A stretch of 64,000 nt of DNA from Arenicellales bacterium (GTDB taxonomy: Bacteria > Pseudomonadota > Gammaproteobacteria > Arenicellales > JAHEKD01): positions 62,001 to 126,000 of the forward strand of contig JANQSD010000009.1 in NCBI GenBank assembly GCA_028284225.1, in the 5' to 3' direction. The translations under genes were made by a program, and so were the position numbers. Below the pieces are notes generated by a model, which was given only the letters and a program-made list of their open reading frames with translations, searched no databases and had not been told where the DNA came from. This document shows positions 33,543 through 42,685 of the stretch, piece after piece (position 1 is the stretch's first letter; every line of letters starts with the position of its first letter).

Positions 33543-34431
33543 TGCGTAGATAATGGGTAAATGCTTTGGCCAGGTGTGACAAGGGGCGATGCAAAGGCGT
33601 GATTATTGCTATCTGATGGTAAACCTTGGGTTTAAATGGTTTGAATACCACCTGCTGGTGATTACCGCGATAGATCCGGTAGCTTTCCGCACTTAAGGGA
33701 TCAACAATCGTGCAGGCCAGCTTTTGCTCCACGAACATAAACATCGGGATAAAGTATTGCATTTCAAAACAGTTATTAAATCTGGCTGCTTTTTTCTCAA
33801 AAGCAGCTCTGACTGAAATATCGGTAGGGTGACCTGAATAAAGTCCCGCCATAGGTCTATTATCTAGATCGGATGAACTAATTGAAGGTTTTTGAGCCAA
33901 CTCGTCATTTATGTGGATACAACAAAGGCATTCCAACTTAAAAATTTCATAAGCAGCAAGTTGAGTTTCCGGTTCCTCTGAAAGGCCAAAATCAGCCAGG
34001 CCAACATCATATTGCTGAGCGGAGACCAGCTGATTCACTTGTAATGAGCTGCGTGAGATAAGTTCGATTTTTATATTTTCCCGATGGCCAATAAAGCGGG
34101 TCATCAGATCCGGCAGGAAGAAAACACCCGGGCCAGGCATAGCGACCACGCGGATAGTACCTTGCTCCAAATTGCGCATGCTTTTCATAGTGCGCTCAGT
34201 GAGCATCAATTTATCTAATATAGCGTTAGTTTCCTCCAGCAAATACTTGGCTTCAGGCACAGGATGCAATCGTCCTTTACGTCGCTCAAACAGCTGCATC
34301 CCGAGTTCATCTTCTAGGCTTGCAATTAAGGCACTAATTGCAGGTTGGGTGCGATGAAGATTACGTGCCGCCTGCGACACATTCCCAGTCATCATCAGCT
34401 CCTTAAATGCTTTCATCTGATTTAATTTCAT
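33493..34431 (-). CDS. LysR-family transcriptional regulator
   Basis: 312 residues. The N-terminal winged helix-turn-helix is typical (FKELMMTGNVSQAARNLHRT, ISALIASLEDELGMQLFERR). The remainder is the periplasmic-binding-protein-like effector domain (about 95-300). The gene is divergent from the TAXI binding-protein gene and shares with it a perfect T-N11-A dyad at 34439-34465, while its 3' end overlaps the phosphopantetheinyl transferase gene. It could therefore control the TRAP/amino-acid operon, the NRPS operon, or both, sensing a transported amino acid. The family is certain; the regulon is inferred. Confidence 0.9.
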   Translation of the reverse strand: MKLNQMKAFKELMMTGNVSQAARNLHRTQPAISALIASLEDELGMQLFERRKGRLHPVPEAKYLLEETNAILDKLMLTERTMKSMRNLEQGTIRVVAMPGPGVFFLPDLMTRFIGHRENIKIELISRSSLQVNQLVSAQQYDVGLADFGLSEEPETQLAAYEIFKLECLCCIHINDELAQKPSISSSDLDNRPMAGLYSGHPTDISVRAAFEKKAARFNNCFEMQYFIPMFMFVEQKLACTIVDPLSAESYRIYRGNHQQVVFKPFKPKVYHQIAIITPLHRPLSHLAKAFTHYLRNEIKRIQSKHDKTINP

Positions 34432-34438
34432 ATTAAAG

Positions 34439-34465
34439 CTATAAATTTTTCTTATTAATTTATAG
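34439..34465. promoter_or_regulatory. T-N11-A LysR binding dyad in the divergent intergenic region
   Basis: CTATAAAT at 34439-34446 and ATTTATAG at 34458-34465 are perfect eight-base inverted repeats with an 11-base spacer, so T34446 and A34458 form the T-N11-A core that LysR regulators recognise. It lies eight bases upstream of the lysR start codon and about 85 bases before the TAXI protein ATG, suitable for autoregulation and for activation of the divergent operon. Confidence 0.65.
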
Positions 34466-34549
34466 TATTTTACAATTTGTTGAAATGGTCTGGCAATGCT
34501 AAGGTAAATCTCCCTTGAAGTTTTTAATCATGATCTACGGAGGTGAAAG

Positions 34550-35563
34550 ATGACATTTCATAAAATGCTTTTAGCTGCTGCAACCAGTAGCATCTTGATG
34601 TTGACAAACGTGGTTCAGGCCCAGGATCCAACTTTCTTCCGCATAGGAACAGGTAGCGCTGGCGGCACGTATTTTCCGATTGGTGGAACGATTGCGAACG
34701 GCATTTCAGCGCCTCCGGGATCGCGGCCGTGCGATGAAGGAGGTCAATGTGGCGTTCCCGGTCTAATTGCGATTGCGCAATCAACCACAGCGTCGGTCTT
34801 TAACAATACAGCTGTTCAAAACGGTGAATTGGAAGCCGGTATGGCTGCTGCAGATGTAACCCGTTCGATGTATTTGGGCGAAGGTAAATTTGACGGCAAG
34901 CCGCATGAAAAATTACGCATTGTCGCCAACCTTTATCCTGAAGATTTGCATCTGGTGATGCCAAAGGGTTCGTCTATCAACAACCTTGGTGACCTTGTCG
35001 ACAAGCGTGTGGGGATCGCCCAAGCCGGATCCGGTACCCAGGTAGCGGTATTACAAATGCTTGAGGGTTGGGGAGTAACCCGTGATAACATGGAGGAAGC
35101 CGAGCTTAATAATAGTCAGTCTGCTGAGCGTCTGGCTGACGGCCAGCTAGATGCTTATTTTTATGCAGCCGGATGGCCGGTTTCTGCCATGGTGCAATTG
35201 GCCACTACTAAAGGCATGGAGCTGCACAGTTTTAGCGATGAAGACTTGGCTAAAATCAACGAAATCGTTCCAGCTTATATTCCTTCTGCGATTCCGGCCG
35301 GAGTCTATGAGGGCATAGACTATGAAGCTAAAACACCGGCTGTTTCAGCATTGCTGGTTGTGTCTTCAGATCTTTCTGAAGAACTGGTTTATGGTATTAC
35401 TGAGGCGCTGTGGAATGATAATACTCGTAAATTGCTGGACAACGGCCACGCCAAGGGCAAGCAGATTACACCTGAGACAGCACTAGATGGTATAGCGGCT
35501 CTGCGTGTACCGCTGCATTCGGGTGCAGAAAAGTACTATAAAGAAGCTGGACTTCTGAACTAA
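34550..35563 (+). CDS. TAXI-family TRAP transporter solute-binding protein
   Basis: 337 residues. A signal peptide of about 25 residues ends at VVQAQ. The mature start FFRIGTGSAGGTYFPIGGTIANG is the TAXI family signature (shown in part: IGTGSAGGTYFPIGG). Later motifs are KRVGIAQAGSGTQVAV and PSAIPAGVYEG. It captures a small acidic or amino-acid-like solute in the periplasm and delivers it to the fused TRAP permease encoded 95 bases downstream. CGGAGG at 34540-34545 is a strong ribosome-binding site. Neighbouring amino-acid genes suggest an amino acid ligand. Confidence 0.92.
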   Translation: MTFHKMLLAAATSSILMLTNVVQAQDPTFFRIGTGSAGGTYFPIGGTIANGISAPPGSRPCDEGGQCGVPGLIAIAQSTTASVFNNTAVQNGELEAGMAAADVTRSMYLGEGKFDGKPHEKLRIVANLYPEDLHLVMPKGSSINNLGDLVDKRVGIAQAGSGTQVAVLQMLEGWGVTRDNMEEAELNNSQSAERLADGQLDAYFYAAGWPVSAMVQLATTKGMELHSFSDEDLAKINEIVPAYIPSAIPAGVYEGIDYEAKTPAVSALLVVSSDLSEELVYGITEALWNDNTRKLLDNGHAKGKQITPETALDGIAALRVPLHSGAEKYYKEAGLLN

Positions 35564-35588
35564 ATATACACTTTCAAATTTAAGTTAA

Positions 35589-35620
35589 CCGGGCGTCGGA
35601 AGCACTCCACCGTCGCCCGG
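35589..35620 (+). promoter_or_regulatory. Strong stem-loop between TAXI protein and permease genes
   Basis: CCGGGCGTCGG (35589-35599) pairs with CCGTCGCCCGG (35610-35620) around a ten-base loop, with one T-T mismatch. The following GGTTTATTAA is not a strong T-run, so partial termination or mRNA stabilisation is more likely than full termination. Such hairpins commonly keep binding-protein levels above permease levels. Confidence 0.6.
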
Positions 35621-35658
35621 GGTTTATTAATTCCTTACCTATTTAGCCGGAGCAAGCC

Positions 35659-37875
35659 ATGAGTGATGCACGTGACTCGAATGCTGAAGAATTAAGCGCA
35701 GAAGAACTGGCCGCCATAGAGGAAAAATTTGATGAAGGCGCCGCAACGCGGACAGTTACCCCGGGTTTCGGAAAGTTTCTTCGTTATGTGGCGTTGACTT
35801 TTGCAACCTATCATTATCTGACAGCCGGATTTGCTTTGCCCCCTGACTTTTGGCATATGGGTTGGCATCTTTCAGGCTTGTTTATCCTCACCTATGCGTT
35901 ATTTCCACATATTAAGACTAAGACAGCCTTTGATTTGAAAACAGGAGCGCTACGGCTTGGGGGAGTGCCGTATCTCGATATTATCCTGATGGTTCTGGGT
36001 GTCGCTGCTGCTTTATATCTGGGCTTTGCCTGGCACGGAATTCCTGCGTTGGGCATTGAGGAGCAGACTTTCCGCATGGGTAATCCGAATACTTACGATA
36101 TGATTTTCGGATGTATCCTGATAGTCCTGGTGTTGGATATTGCCCGCCGTACTTTGGGATGGATATTGCCGTTGATCATTTGTGTCTTTATATCTTATGC
36201 CTTATTTGGGCCGATATTTCCCGGTATTCTTCAGCACCCCGGGGTAAAGTTTAAGACCTTTGTTTCCTCTATGTATTTTCCGCAAGAGGGGATTTTCGGT
36301 GTGACCTTGTGGGTGGTTTCAACTATCGTTTTTCACTTCGTTTTATTCGGTGTTATTGCCCAGCGTACCGGTTTGGGACAACTATTTATTGATAATGCCA
36401 CGATTTTGGCAGGACGCTATACTGGAGGACCGGCTAAGGTATCAGTTGTATCTTCAGCGTTTTTCGGAACCATTTCCGGATCATCCGTGGCTAACACTGT
36501 TTCTACCGGCGCGCTGACAATCCCGAACATGAAACGGCTGGGTTACCCCGGCCATTTTGCCGGTGGGGTCGAGGCGGCCGCTTCAGCCGGTGGCCAGATC
36601 ACACCGCCCATTATGGGTGCGGCGGCTTTCATTATGGCGGAGTTTCTGGAAGTGCCTTATACCACTATAGTGATTGCGGCAATTTTCCCGGCGCTGTTGC
36701 ATTATGTGGGGGTGTTCTCAGTCGTACATTTAATGGCACGGCGGCTGAATCTCCAGGGGCTTTCCCGTGATATGTTGCCGAAACTTGGTGCAGTCTGGCG
36801 TGATGGCTGGGCCAACATCGTGCCACTGGTAGGTTTGTTGGTGGTTTTGTTTTCCGGCTATACCCCCTATATGTCAGCATTTTGCGGGATTTCGCTGGCT
36901 ATTATTGCGGGTATGTCGCGTTTAAAAGAACCGCCTACATTAATTTACGCCGCTGCATTTATCGCTTTTGTCGTGTGGAAGCTGTCAAATGAGGGCTTTA
37001 GTTTGACTATGTCGGCCATTTTAATCGCCGGTGCTGTGATTGCCACGCTTAATCCTCAGCCTCGTACTAAAATGGCAGAAATGGCCGATACTTTTGAGAC
37101 CGGGGTAAAGTATGCTCTTGCTGTAGGGGCAGCTTCAGCAGCAGTGGGAATAGTCATTGGTGTTATCAATACCACGGGTGTAGGTTTTCGTATTGGTTTT
37201 ATGGTCACCCAGGCTGCAGGATCTTTAGGTGCTGATTTGCACGGTCTATTTAGTCTTGGTGCAATGCAGTTGTTCAGTGTTGAAGATTTAACGCTATTCA
37301 TCAGTCTGGTCTTTATCGCCTTGGCCTGTATTTTGATGGGAGCTGGAGTACCGACTACAGCGCTCTACATTATGCTAGTTTCAGTCGCACAACCAGCATT
37401 AGCCCAGCTTGGCATTCCTCCTATCGCCAGTCATATGTTCGTGCTTTATTATGGTGTAGTGGCAGAAATCACACCGCCGGTCTGTACCTCGGCCTATGCG
37501 GCTGCAGCGATTGCTAATTCTAATCCATTTCGCACCGGGATTTCGGCATTCACACTCGGTCTGGGTAAAGTTTTGGCACCGATGGCATTTGTCTATGCCC
37601 CGGTTTTATTGTTTGTCTCGTCAACGGGCTTTGACTTGTTAGAATTTTCATACACAGCCACCAGCTGTATTGTTGGCGTGATATTTTTATCTGCAGCTGT
37701 AGTCGGTTATTTTCTGACTAGCATGAGTGTCATAGAGCGAATTCTATTTGCACTATCCGGGCTCGTCATGATCGCGCCCAGTCTGCAAGCCGATTTGGTT
37801 GCACTGGCAATAGCGCTGCCGACTTTGATTATCCAGGTTATTGGCAAGAGACGGCGTCTGGCAACAGCAAGTTAG
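35659..37875 (+). CDS. TRAP transporter fused permease (4TM/12TM)
   Basis: 738 residues, the size of DctQM-fused TRAP permeases that partner TAXI proteins. About 50 polar N-terminal residues precede many helices. The DctM part has FFGTISGSSVANTVSTGALT and AAASAGGQITPPIMGAAAFI, the conserved sodium- and substrate-site region; a second copy-like segment is YYGVVAEITPPVCTSAYAAA. It should import the TAXI ligand in symport with sodium. It is followed eight bases later by the FAD oxidoreductase gene, so uptake and oxidation of the substrate are linked. Confidence 0.93.
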   Translation: MSDARDSNAEELSAEELAAIEEKFDEGAATRTVTPGFGKFLRYVALTFATYHYLTAGFALPPDFWHMGWHLSGLFILTYALFPHIKTKTAFDLKTGALRLGGVPYLDIILMVLGVAAALYLGFAWHGIPALGIEEQTFRMGNPNTYDMIFGCILIVLVLDIARRTLGWILPLIICVFISYALFGPIFPGILQHPGVKFKTFVSSMYFPQEGIFGVTLWVVSTIVFHFVLFGVIAQRTGLGQLFIDNATILAGRYTGGPAKVSVVSSAFFGTISGSSVANTVSTGALTIPNMKRLGYPGHFAGGVEAAASAGGQITPPIMGAAAFIMAEFLEVPYTTIVIAAIFPALLHYVGVFSVVHLMARRLNLQGLSRDMLPKLGAVWRDGWANIVPLVGLLVVLFSGYTPYMSAFCGISLAIIAGMSRLKEPPTLIYAAAFIAFVVWKLSNEGFSLTMSAILIAGAVIATLNPQPRTKMAEMADTFETGVKYALAVGAASAAVGIVIGVINTTGVGFRIGFMVTQAAGSLGADLHGLFSLGAMQLFSVEDLTLFISLVFIALACILMGAGVPTTALYIMLVSVAQPALAQLGIPPIASHMFVLYYGVVAEITPPVCTSAYAAAAIANSNPFRTGISAFTLGLGKVLAPMAFVYAPVLLFVSSTGFDLLEFSYTATSCIVGVIFLSAAVVGYFLTSMSVIERILFALSGLVMIAPSLQADLVALAIALPTLIIQVIGKRRRLATAS

Positions 37876-37883
37876 AACTGTTC

Positions 37884-39143
37884 GTGGCTTCTGATCGCAA
37901 AGTGGCCGATGACGTTGTGATCGTCGGTGCAGGAATAATTGGTGTCTGCTGTGCCTTGTCGTTGCAGGAGCTTGGGCACAAGGTCCATATCATAGACAAA
38001 AATCAACCCGGTGAGGCAACGAGTTACGGCAACGCCGGTGTGATTTCGCCCTGGTCTTGTGTCCCGCAGTGTATGCCCGGTATCTGGAAACAGGTGCCAA
38101 AGTGGTTGTTAGATCCTTTGGGGCCAGTAAGGTTGCAATGGCGAAATTTTTTGCCGGCGATTCCCTGGTCATTACAATTTTTTGCCAACTCGCGCTTAAG
38201 CAAGCTCAAATCTATTTCCGATGCCATGGATGTATTGATGAAGGATAACGTTAATGCATATAAAAATCATTTAGACGGTACCGGACAAGAAAATTTGCTG
38301 CGCGATAGTTGGTATGTAAATGTCTTTCGTGGCCGGTCCAGGCCGGATATTAAAGATTTAACTTGGCAATTACGTATTGATCATGACGCACCGATTGAAT
38401 TTGTTAATGCGCAGCAACTCAGGCAAATCGAACCTGCAATCTCCGATGAGTACCATAGTGCCGTGATTCTAAAAGATCAGGCCAGAGCTTTTGCTCCGGG
38501 GAAACTTTGTAAAGTCTTAGCCGGCAAAGCATTCAGGCAAGGTGCAAAATTCAGTCAAATAGAATTGAAGGCTCTTCAGTCTGACTCAAAGGGTAGTTAC
38601 ACCCTTATGACCTCTGCGGAAAATATTAAAGCCCGGCAAATCGTACTCTGTGGTGGAATATGGTCCAAGCAGTTACTCAAACCTTTGGGTGTCAAACTAC
38701 CATTAATGGCTGAGCGTGGTTACCATCTGGAATTTTTCAATCCAGGTGTTGAGTTACAACATTCAGTGCAAGATAACGAAGCCAAAATTGTAGTAAGTTC
38801 AATGGAAACCGGCATCCGCAGTGCCGGCACCTCAGAATTAGCGGCTGTTAATTCGCCACCCAATTATTCGCGCGCCGAAATCTTGAAGCCTCTTACCAAA
38901 CGCCTATTACCCGGCTTGAATACCAACGAAACCCAGCAGTGGATGGGAATACGCCCTTCGTTTCCGGATAATCTACCGGTCATTGATCGTATTCCTGGTC
39001 ATAAAGGTTTATTTGGTGCATTCGGTCATAGTCATTATGGGTTGGGAATGGCACCTAAAACAGGACAATTGTTAGCAGATATGGTTTCTGGTCAATCAAC
39101 CCAAGAAATTATGAATCCGTATCGCATTGACAGGTTTCACTAG
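37884..39143 (+). CDS. FAD-dependent oxidoreductase, D-amino-acid dehydrogenase (DadA)-like
   Basis: 419 residues from a GTG start; no ATG is available near the N-terminus. The FAD fold is VVIVGAGIIGVCCALSLQELGH. DadA-like marks are GEATSYGNAGVISPWSCVP, RGYHLEF and the C-terminal FGHSHYGLGMAP, which contacts FAD. (First motif in short: VVIVGAGIIGVCC.) DadA enzymes oxidise D-amino acids to keto acids and ammonia at the membrane. With the TRAP importer upstream and racemase and RidA genes downstream, an imported amino acid, proline-like acid or D-amino acid is the likely substrate; the exact one is unknown. Confidence 0.85.
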   Translation: MASDRKVADDVVIVGAGIIGVCCALSLQELGHKVHIIDKNQPGEATSYGNAGVISPWSCVPQCMPGIWKQVPKWLLDPLGPVRLQWRNFLPAIPWSLQFFANSRLSKLKSISDAMDVLMKDNVNAYKNHLDGTGQENLLRDSWYVNVFRGRSRPDIKDLTWQLRIDHDAPIEFVNAQQLRQIEPAISDEYHSAVILKDQARAFAPGKLCKVLAGKAFRQGAKFSQIELKALQSDSKGSYTLMTSAENIKARQIVLCGGIWSKQLLKPLGVKLPLMAERGYHLEFFNPGVELQHSVQDNEAKIVVSSMETGIRSAGTSELAAVNSPPNYSRAEILKPLTKRLLPGLNTNETQQWMGIRPSFPDNLPVIDRIPGHKGLFGAFGHSHYGLGMAPKTGQLLADMVSGQSTQEIMNPYRIDRFH

Positions 39144-39155
39144 CAGGAGATAACG

Positions 39156-39896
39156 ATGATACTAAAAGGTGGTCCTAATATTTGCGGTGTCACAATAGGG
39201 GTGTTGTGCCTGGATTCCAGTTTTCCTAAACCGCCTGGACATATTAAAAATCCATCAGGTCTGGATTTCCCGGTTTTGTATGAAACCGTAAAGGGAGCAA
39301 GCGTAGCTGAATTGATTAAGCGACCTAGTGTTGAGTTTATCAAGCCTTTTATTAAGGCTGCACAGCGGCTCGAAGCAGAAGGCGTTCGGGCAATAACGGG
39401 AAGTTGTGGTTTCCTTGCGCTTTATCAGCGGCAATTAGCTGATGCTGTATCGGTGCCGGTTTTTGCTTCCAGTCTGATACAGGTAGCGATGGTTTATCAT
39501 ATGTTGGGTGCTGAAAAACAAGTGGGAATATTAACCGCCAGCGCACCGGACCTGACTCAACAACACTTGCAAGCAGTAGGTGTCGATAATATTCCTGTAG
39601 CAATTGCAGGGATGGAAGCCTATGACGAATTTCGCCAGGTTATACTTGAGGGACAACGCAGTGATATGGATATTGTAAAAATTGAGCAAGAAGTCTTGTC
39701 TGCCGCGAAACAATTGGTTGACGCACATCCAAACGTTGGAGCGATAATTTTGGAATGTACCGATATGCCGCCTTATGCCTATGCAATACAACAACTGACA
39801 GGCTTACCGGTGTTCGATTTGACTACGCTGACAACCATGGTCTATCACGCCGTGACCCGCAATGTTTATCAAGGGATCATGCCGGGTGTATCTTAG
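39156..39896 (+). CDS. Aspartate/glutamate racemase-family protein
   Basis: 246 residues. Two candidate catalytic cysteines sit where the family has them: Cys84 in ITGSCGFLALY and Cys201 in IILECTDMPPY, each at the end of a strand in a pseudo-twofold fold. The family comprises Asp, Glu and hydantoin racemases and maleate isomerases acting without a cofactor. CAGGAG precedes the ATG at good distance. It follows the DadA-like gene by 12 bases. It could convert an L-isomer to the D-form for oxidation. The last four bases overlap the convergent RidA gene. Confidence 0.82.
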   Translation: MILKGGPNICGVTIGVLCLDSSFPKPPGHIKNPSGLDFPVLYETVKGASVAELIKRPSVEFIKPFIKAAQRLEAEGVRAITGSCGFLALYQRQLADAVSVPVFASSLIQVAMVYHMLGAEKQVGILTASAPDLTQQHLQAVGVDNIPVAIAGMEAYDEFRQVILEGQRSDMDIVKIEQEVLSAAKQLVDAHPNVGAIILECTDMPPYAYAIQQLTGLPVFDLTTLTTMVYHAVTRNVYQGIMPGVS

Positions 39897-40243
39897 TCGT
39901 TGGAATAAGCCGCCGTTACAATGATTTCAACTTTTAGTTCAGGTCGTGCCAACTTTGCTTCACCGCAGGCTCTGGCGGGTGCATGTCCCTCAGGAACCCA
40001 ATGGTCCCAGATATTGTTCATTTTTTCAAAGTCTGCCATATCATCAAGCCAGATAATGGCTTGTAAAATTTGCTCCTTGCTTGAACCGGCAGCGTTAAGT
40101 AATGATTCAATTTTATTTAAGCACTCCAGTGTTTGACCTTCAACATCGCTGCTAGGATTACCTACCTGACCAGCCAGATAAACTGTTCCATTGTGTTTGA
40201 CAATTTGGCTCATGCGCTGACCGGTCTGTAATCGCTCAATCAT
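39893..40243 (-). CDS. RidA/YjgF-family enamine/imine deaminase
   Basis: 116 residues, standard RidA length. Typical segments are VYLAGQVGNPSSDVEGQT, ILQAIIWLDDMADFEKMN and the catalytic-arginine loop APARACGEAKLARPELKVEI. RidA proteins hydrolyse reactive enamine/imine intermediates, such as those released by amino-acid dehydrogenases and PLP enzymes. The product imine of the convergent DadA-like enzyme is an obvious substrate. The gene faces the racemase gene tail to tail. Confidence 0.88.
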   Translation of the reverse strand: MIERLQTGQRMSQIVKHNGTVYLAGQVGNPSSDVEGQTLECLNKIESLLNAAGSSKEQILQAIIWLDDMADFEKMNNIWDHWVPEGHAPARACGEAKLARPELKVEIIVTAAYSND

Positions 40244-40405
40244 TGTGTTTTCTCGTTTGTTTGATTTTATCGGTAATTTACCTGATGTTAGAACACATCA
40301 CCAGAAGTTAAAGTTAAATTGGATTTTACTCAGCAGGATACTCTTTTATCTTAACTTACCGATGATTTGTTAGAATAGCATTACCTATGAAAAACTTAAA
40401 TTTCC

Positions 40406-41389
40406 ATGTTTAGTCGTTTTTTTAAGGCCGGTAAGCGTGATTTTTCCTCGTTGTCAGAAAAAGAAATTCTGGCGCTGGCTATATCCTCTGAGGAAGATGA
40501 TGGGCGTATTTATCAGGCCTATGCCGATGCTTTAGTCGACCAATATCCCGATACGGCCAAAATCTTTGAAGACATGGCTGAAGAAGAAAACGAACACCGA
40601 AGTCGGCTGATTGATATTTATAAAAAACGTTTTGGTGATCGAATTCCACTGATTCGCAGAGAGCATGTTCGTGGCTACTATGAGCGCAAGCCTGACTGGT
40701 TGATGCACAATCAACCTGTCGAGAAAATGCGGGCAGAAGCAGAAGCCATGGAGCGGCAGGCCGCTCGATTTTATTTAGCTGCAGCACAACAAACACAGGA
40801 TGCGGATACTCGCAAATTACTGGGAGACCTTGCTCAGGAAGAAGCAGAACACGGCGGTCTGGTCAAGCGCCTGGAAGATAAATATGTTCCTGACGATGTT
40901 AAAGAAGATGAGCAAAAAGCACAGCGTAAACAATTTATCCTGACCTATGTACAACCCGGTCTGGCGGGATTAATGGATGGTTCGGTTTCTACTCTGGCAC
41001 CTATTTTTGCTGCTGCATTCGCAACCGGAGACACCTGGCAAACTTTTCTGGTGGGTTTGGCCGCTTCACTAGGTGCCGGAATTTCAATGGGTTTCACAGA
41101 GGTGGCTTCGGACGATGGTGTTATTTCAGGTCGAGGATCACCGATTAAACGAGGTTTGGCCACTGGCATAATGACCACTATAGGCGGTTTAGGCCACGCT
41201 TTACCTTATCTGATTCCGGATTTCTGGACAGCCACAACTATCGCTATTATTGTTGTGTTCATCGAACTCTGGGTGATTACCTGGATTCAAAACAAGTACA
41301 TGGAAACGCCGTGGCCGCGTGCTATTTTTCAGGTTGCTCTTGGTGGGGCACTGGTTTTTGCAGCAGGCATGTTCATCGGCAACGCTTAA
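40406..41389 (+). CDS. mbfA: MbfA-like membrane-bound ferritin / VIT1-family iron exporter
   Basis: 327 residues in two parts. Residues about 10-165 are a rubrerythrin-like ferritin domain with di-iron ligands in EDMAEEENEHRSRL and LAQEEAEHGGLV (two E-E-x-x-H groups). Residues about 170-327 are a VIT1/CCC1 transporter domain (YVQPGLAGLMDGSVSTLAPI, GLAASLGAGISMGFTEVASD) with about five helices. MbfA proteins export iron and protect against iron and peroxide stress. The gene stands alone; I could not find a convincing Fur box in the 162-base upstream gap. Confidence 0.87.
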   Translation: MFSRFFKAGKRDFSSLSEKEILALAISSEEDDGRIYQAYADALVDQYPDTAKIFEDMAEEENEHRSRLIDIYKKRFGDRIPLIRREHVRGYYERKPDWLMHNQPVEKMRAEAEAMERQAARFYLAAAQQTQDADTRKLLGDLAQEEAEHGGLVKRLEDKYVPDDVKEDEQKAQRKQFILTYVQPGLAGLMDGSVSTLAPIFAAAFATGDTWQTFLVGLAASLGAGISMGFTEVASDDGVISGRGSPIKRGLATGIMTTIGGLGHALPYLIPDFWTATTIAIIVVFIELWVITWIQNKYMETPWPRAIFQVALGGALVFAAGMFIGNA

Positions 41390-41479
41390 TAGAATCCGTT
41401 TTTCATCAGGGCGGATTTATATTACCTATTTCAGGTTAAATGTTTATACAATAGGCGCAATTTCATAACGGTAGAGTAA

Positions 41480-42148
41480 ATGTTTAGAGTTTTATTATTT
41501 GTAATTCTTTGTATTGCTGCAATCCTGGGTATTGGCTGGTTTAAAGCGACTAGCTTGCCTGATTGGTATGATGAACAAGTCATTCAAGGTGCAAACGATC
41601 CTGTTGAACAATTAACGAAAATTATACAAAGCCAGGGGATAGAAGCATTTTTTAGCAACAAGTTGTCAGATTTGTTGGCAGGAAAGTTAATTTTGAATGA
41701 AGATGAATTCAATGCTCTGATATTAAGTAGTTTGGCGAACGATGAACGTGGGCGGGAACTATTAACAACCAGTGATATAGTTAGAGCCCAAATTAATGAA
41801 AATCAGCTGGAAATTGGTGCTGTTGTAGATATGAATAAGCTTAAAAACCAAAGTGCCAGTATAAAAAACAGGGTTGATCAATTAGCAAATATATTGCCTG
41901 CGCTAGATCAATCCAAAGTCTATCTTGCAATCGCAGGCCAACCTGTTGCCAGAAATGGAGAGTTGGCTTTTGCTGATGATCTCGCTGTGAAAATCGGTGA
42001 TTTATCCATTCCTAATTCATTATTAGCGCAGGCTGATGTCTCAACCCGTGAACTGCAACAACAGTCACTTAAAATTACTTATCTGAAAATTAATGAAATA
42101 AATTTGAATAGCAACAATATCGAGTTAGCTGTTCGACCAAGTTTTTAA
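41480..42148 (+). CDS. Membrane-anchored hypothetical protein
   Basis: 222 residues. One N-terminal hydrophobic segment (residues 2-21, LLFVILCIAAILGIGW) acts as anchor or uncleaved signal; the rest is hydrophilic and probably periplasmic, alternating strands with Asn- and Gln-rich turns (INEINLNSNNIELAV). No family recognised. It has its own upstream gap of 90 bases and is followed after about 180 bases by a terminator, so it is likely monocistronic. Confidence 0.6.
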   Translation: MFRVLLFVILCIAAILGIGWFKATSLPDWYDEQVIQGANDPVEQLTKIIQSQGIEAFFSNKLSDLLAGKLILNEDEFNALILSSLANDERGRELLTTSDIVRAQINENQLEIGAVVDMNKLKNQSASIKNRVDQLANILPALDQSKVYLAIAGQPVARNGELAFADDLAVKIGDLSIPNSLLAQADVSTRELQQQSLKITYLKINEINLNSNNIELAVRPSF

Positions 42149-42323
42149 TTAGCCGCTTGAGTTTAACGAAATTTTGTGTCCAACTGTTAATTGTTTGTAA
42201 ATGTAATACTTTAACCATAAAAAGCAGAGTTTTGGACTCGTAATTCCAAATTCGACTTATATAATTATGACATCTGATAACGAAATTATCAGTATTACTT
42301 AACTTGAAGTATACCCCTTCGCT

Positions 42324-42356
42324 AAAGGGCGCTCCCATCCGAGAGCGCCCTTTTTT
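42324..42356 (+). terminator. Rho-independent terminator
   Basis: AAAGGGCGCTC (42324-42334) pairs with GAGCGCCCTTT (42343-42353), with T-run 42351-42356. It is the only structured element in the 326-base gap 42149-42474 between the hypothetical gene and the formate dehydrogenase operon. The symmetric A/T flanks could also let it work in reverse. Confidence 0.88.
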
Positions 42357-42474
42357 GTGGGCGATTAAAACTCACCAAGTCAAGCTGAATGGTATCGAGC
42401 ATCATTAGTTTTGATGAATTTATACTTGTTTTTCCGCTATTATAGTAGTCAACCATATCACTACGAGGATAACT

Positions 42475-42681
42475 ATGGATAAAGATTCGCTTAATATGCA
42501 GATTAGAAAGTTTCTTAAGAAAGTGGGTGTGACATCCCAGCGCACTATAGAAGAGGCGGTTAATCAGGCACTAGAAAGTAACCGTTTAAATCAGGGGAAT
42601 AGTTTTAAAGCTAAAATGACGCTATCCATTGATGAACTTGATGTGTCAATGCAAATTGAGGAGTCAATTAAAATCGATTAA
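42475..42681 (+). CDS. DUF6494-family small protein of the formate dehydrogenase locus
   Basis: 68 residues: MDKDSLNMQIRKFLKKVGVT followed by SQRTIEEAVNQALES, matching the small DUF6494 family. These proteins have no known role but are often encoded at the start of respiratory formate dehydrogenase loci beside DUF3305 and DUF3306. GAGGAT at 42462-42467 is a ribosome-binding site. The stop is four bases before the DUF3305 ATG. Confidence 0.72.
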   Translation: MDKDSLNMQIRKFLKKVGVTSQRTIEEAVNQALESNRLNQGNSFKAKMTLSIDELDVSMQIEESIKID

Positions 42682-42685
42682 CCCT

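Noticed and set aside
35564..35658. Hairpin at 35589-35620 as a full terminator
   Set aside because: No adequate T-run follows and the next gene is the functional partner of the previous one.
42149..42474. Search for a small RNA or riboswitch in the gap
   Set aside because: Only the terminator hairpin is evident; no conserved aptamer pattern was recognised.
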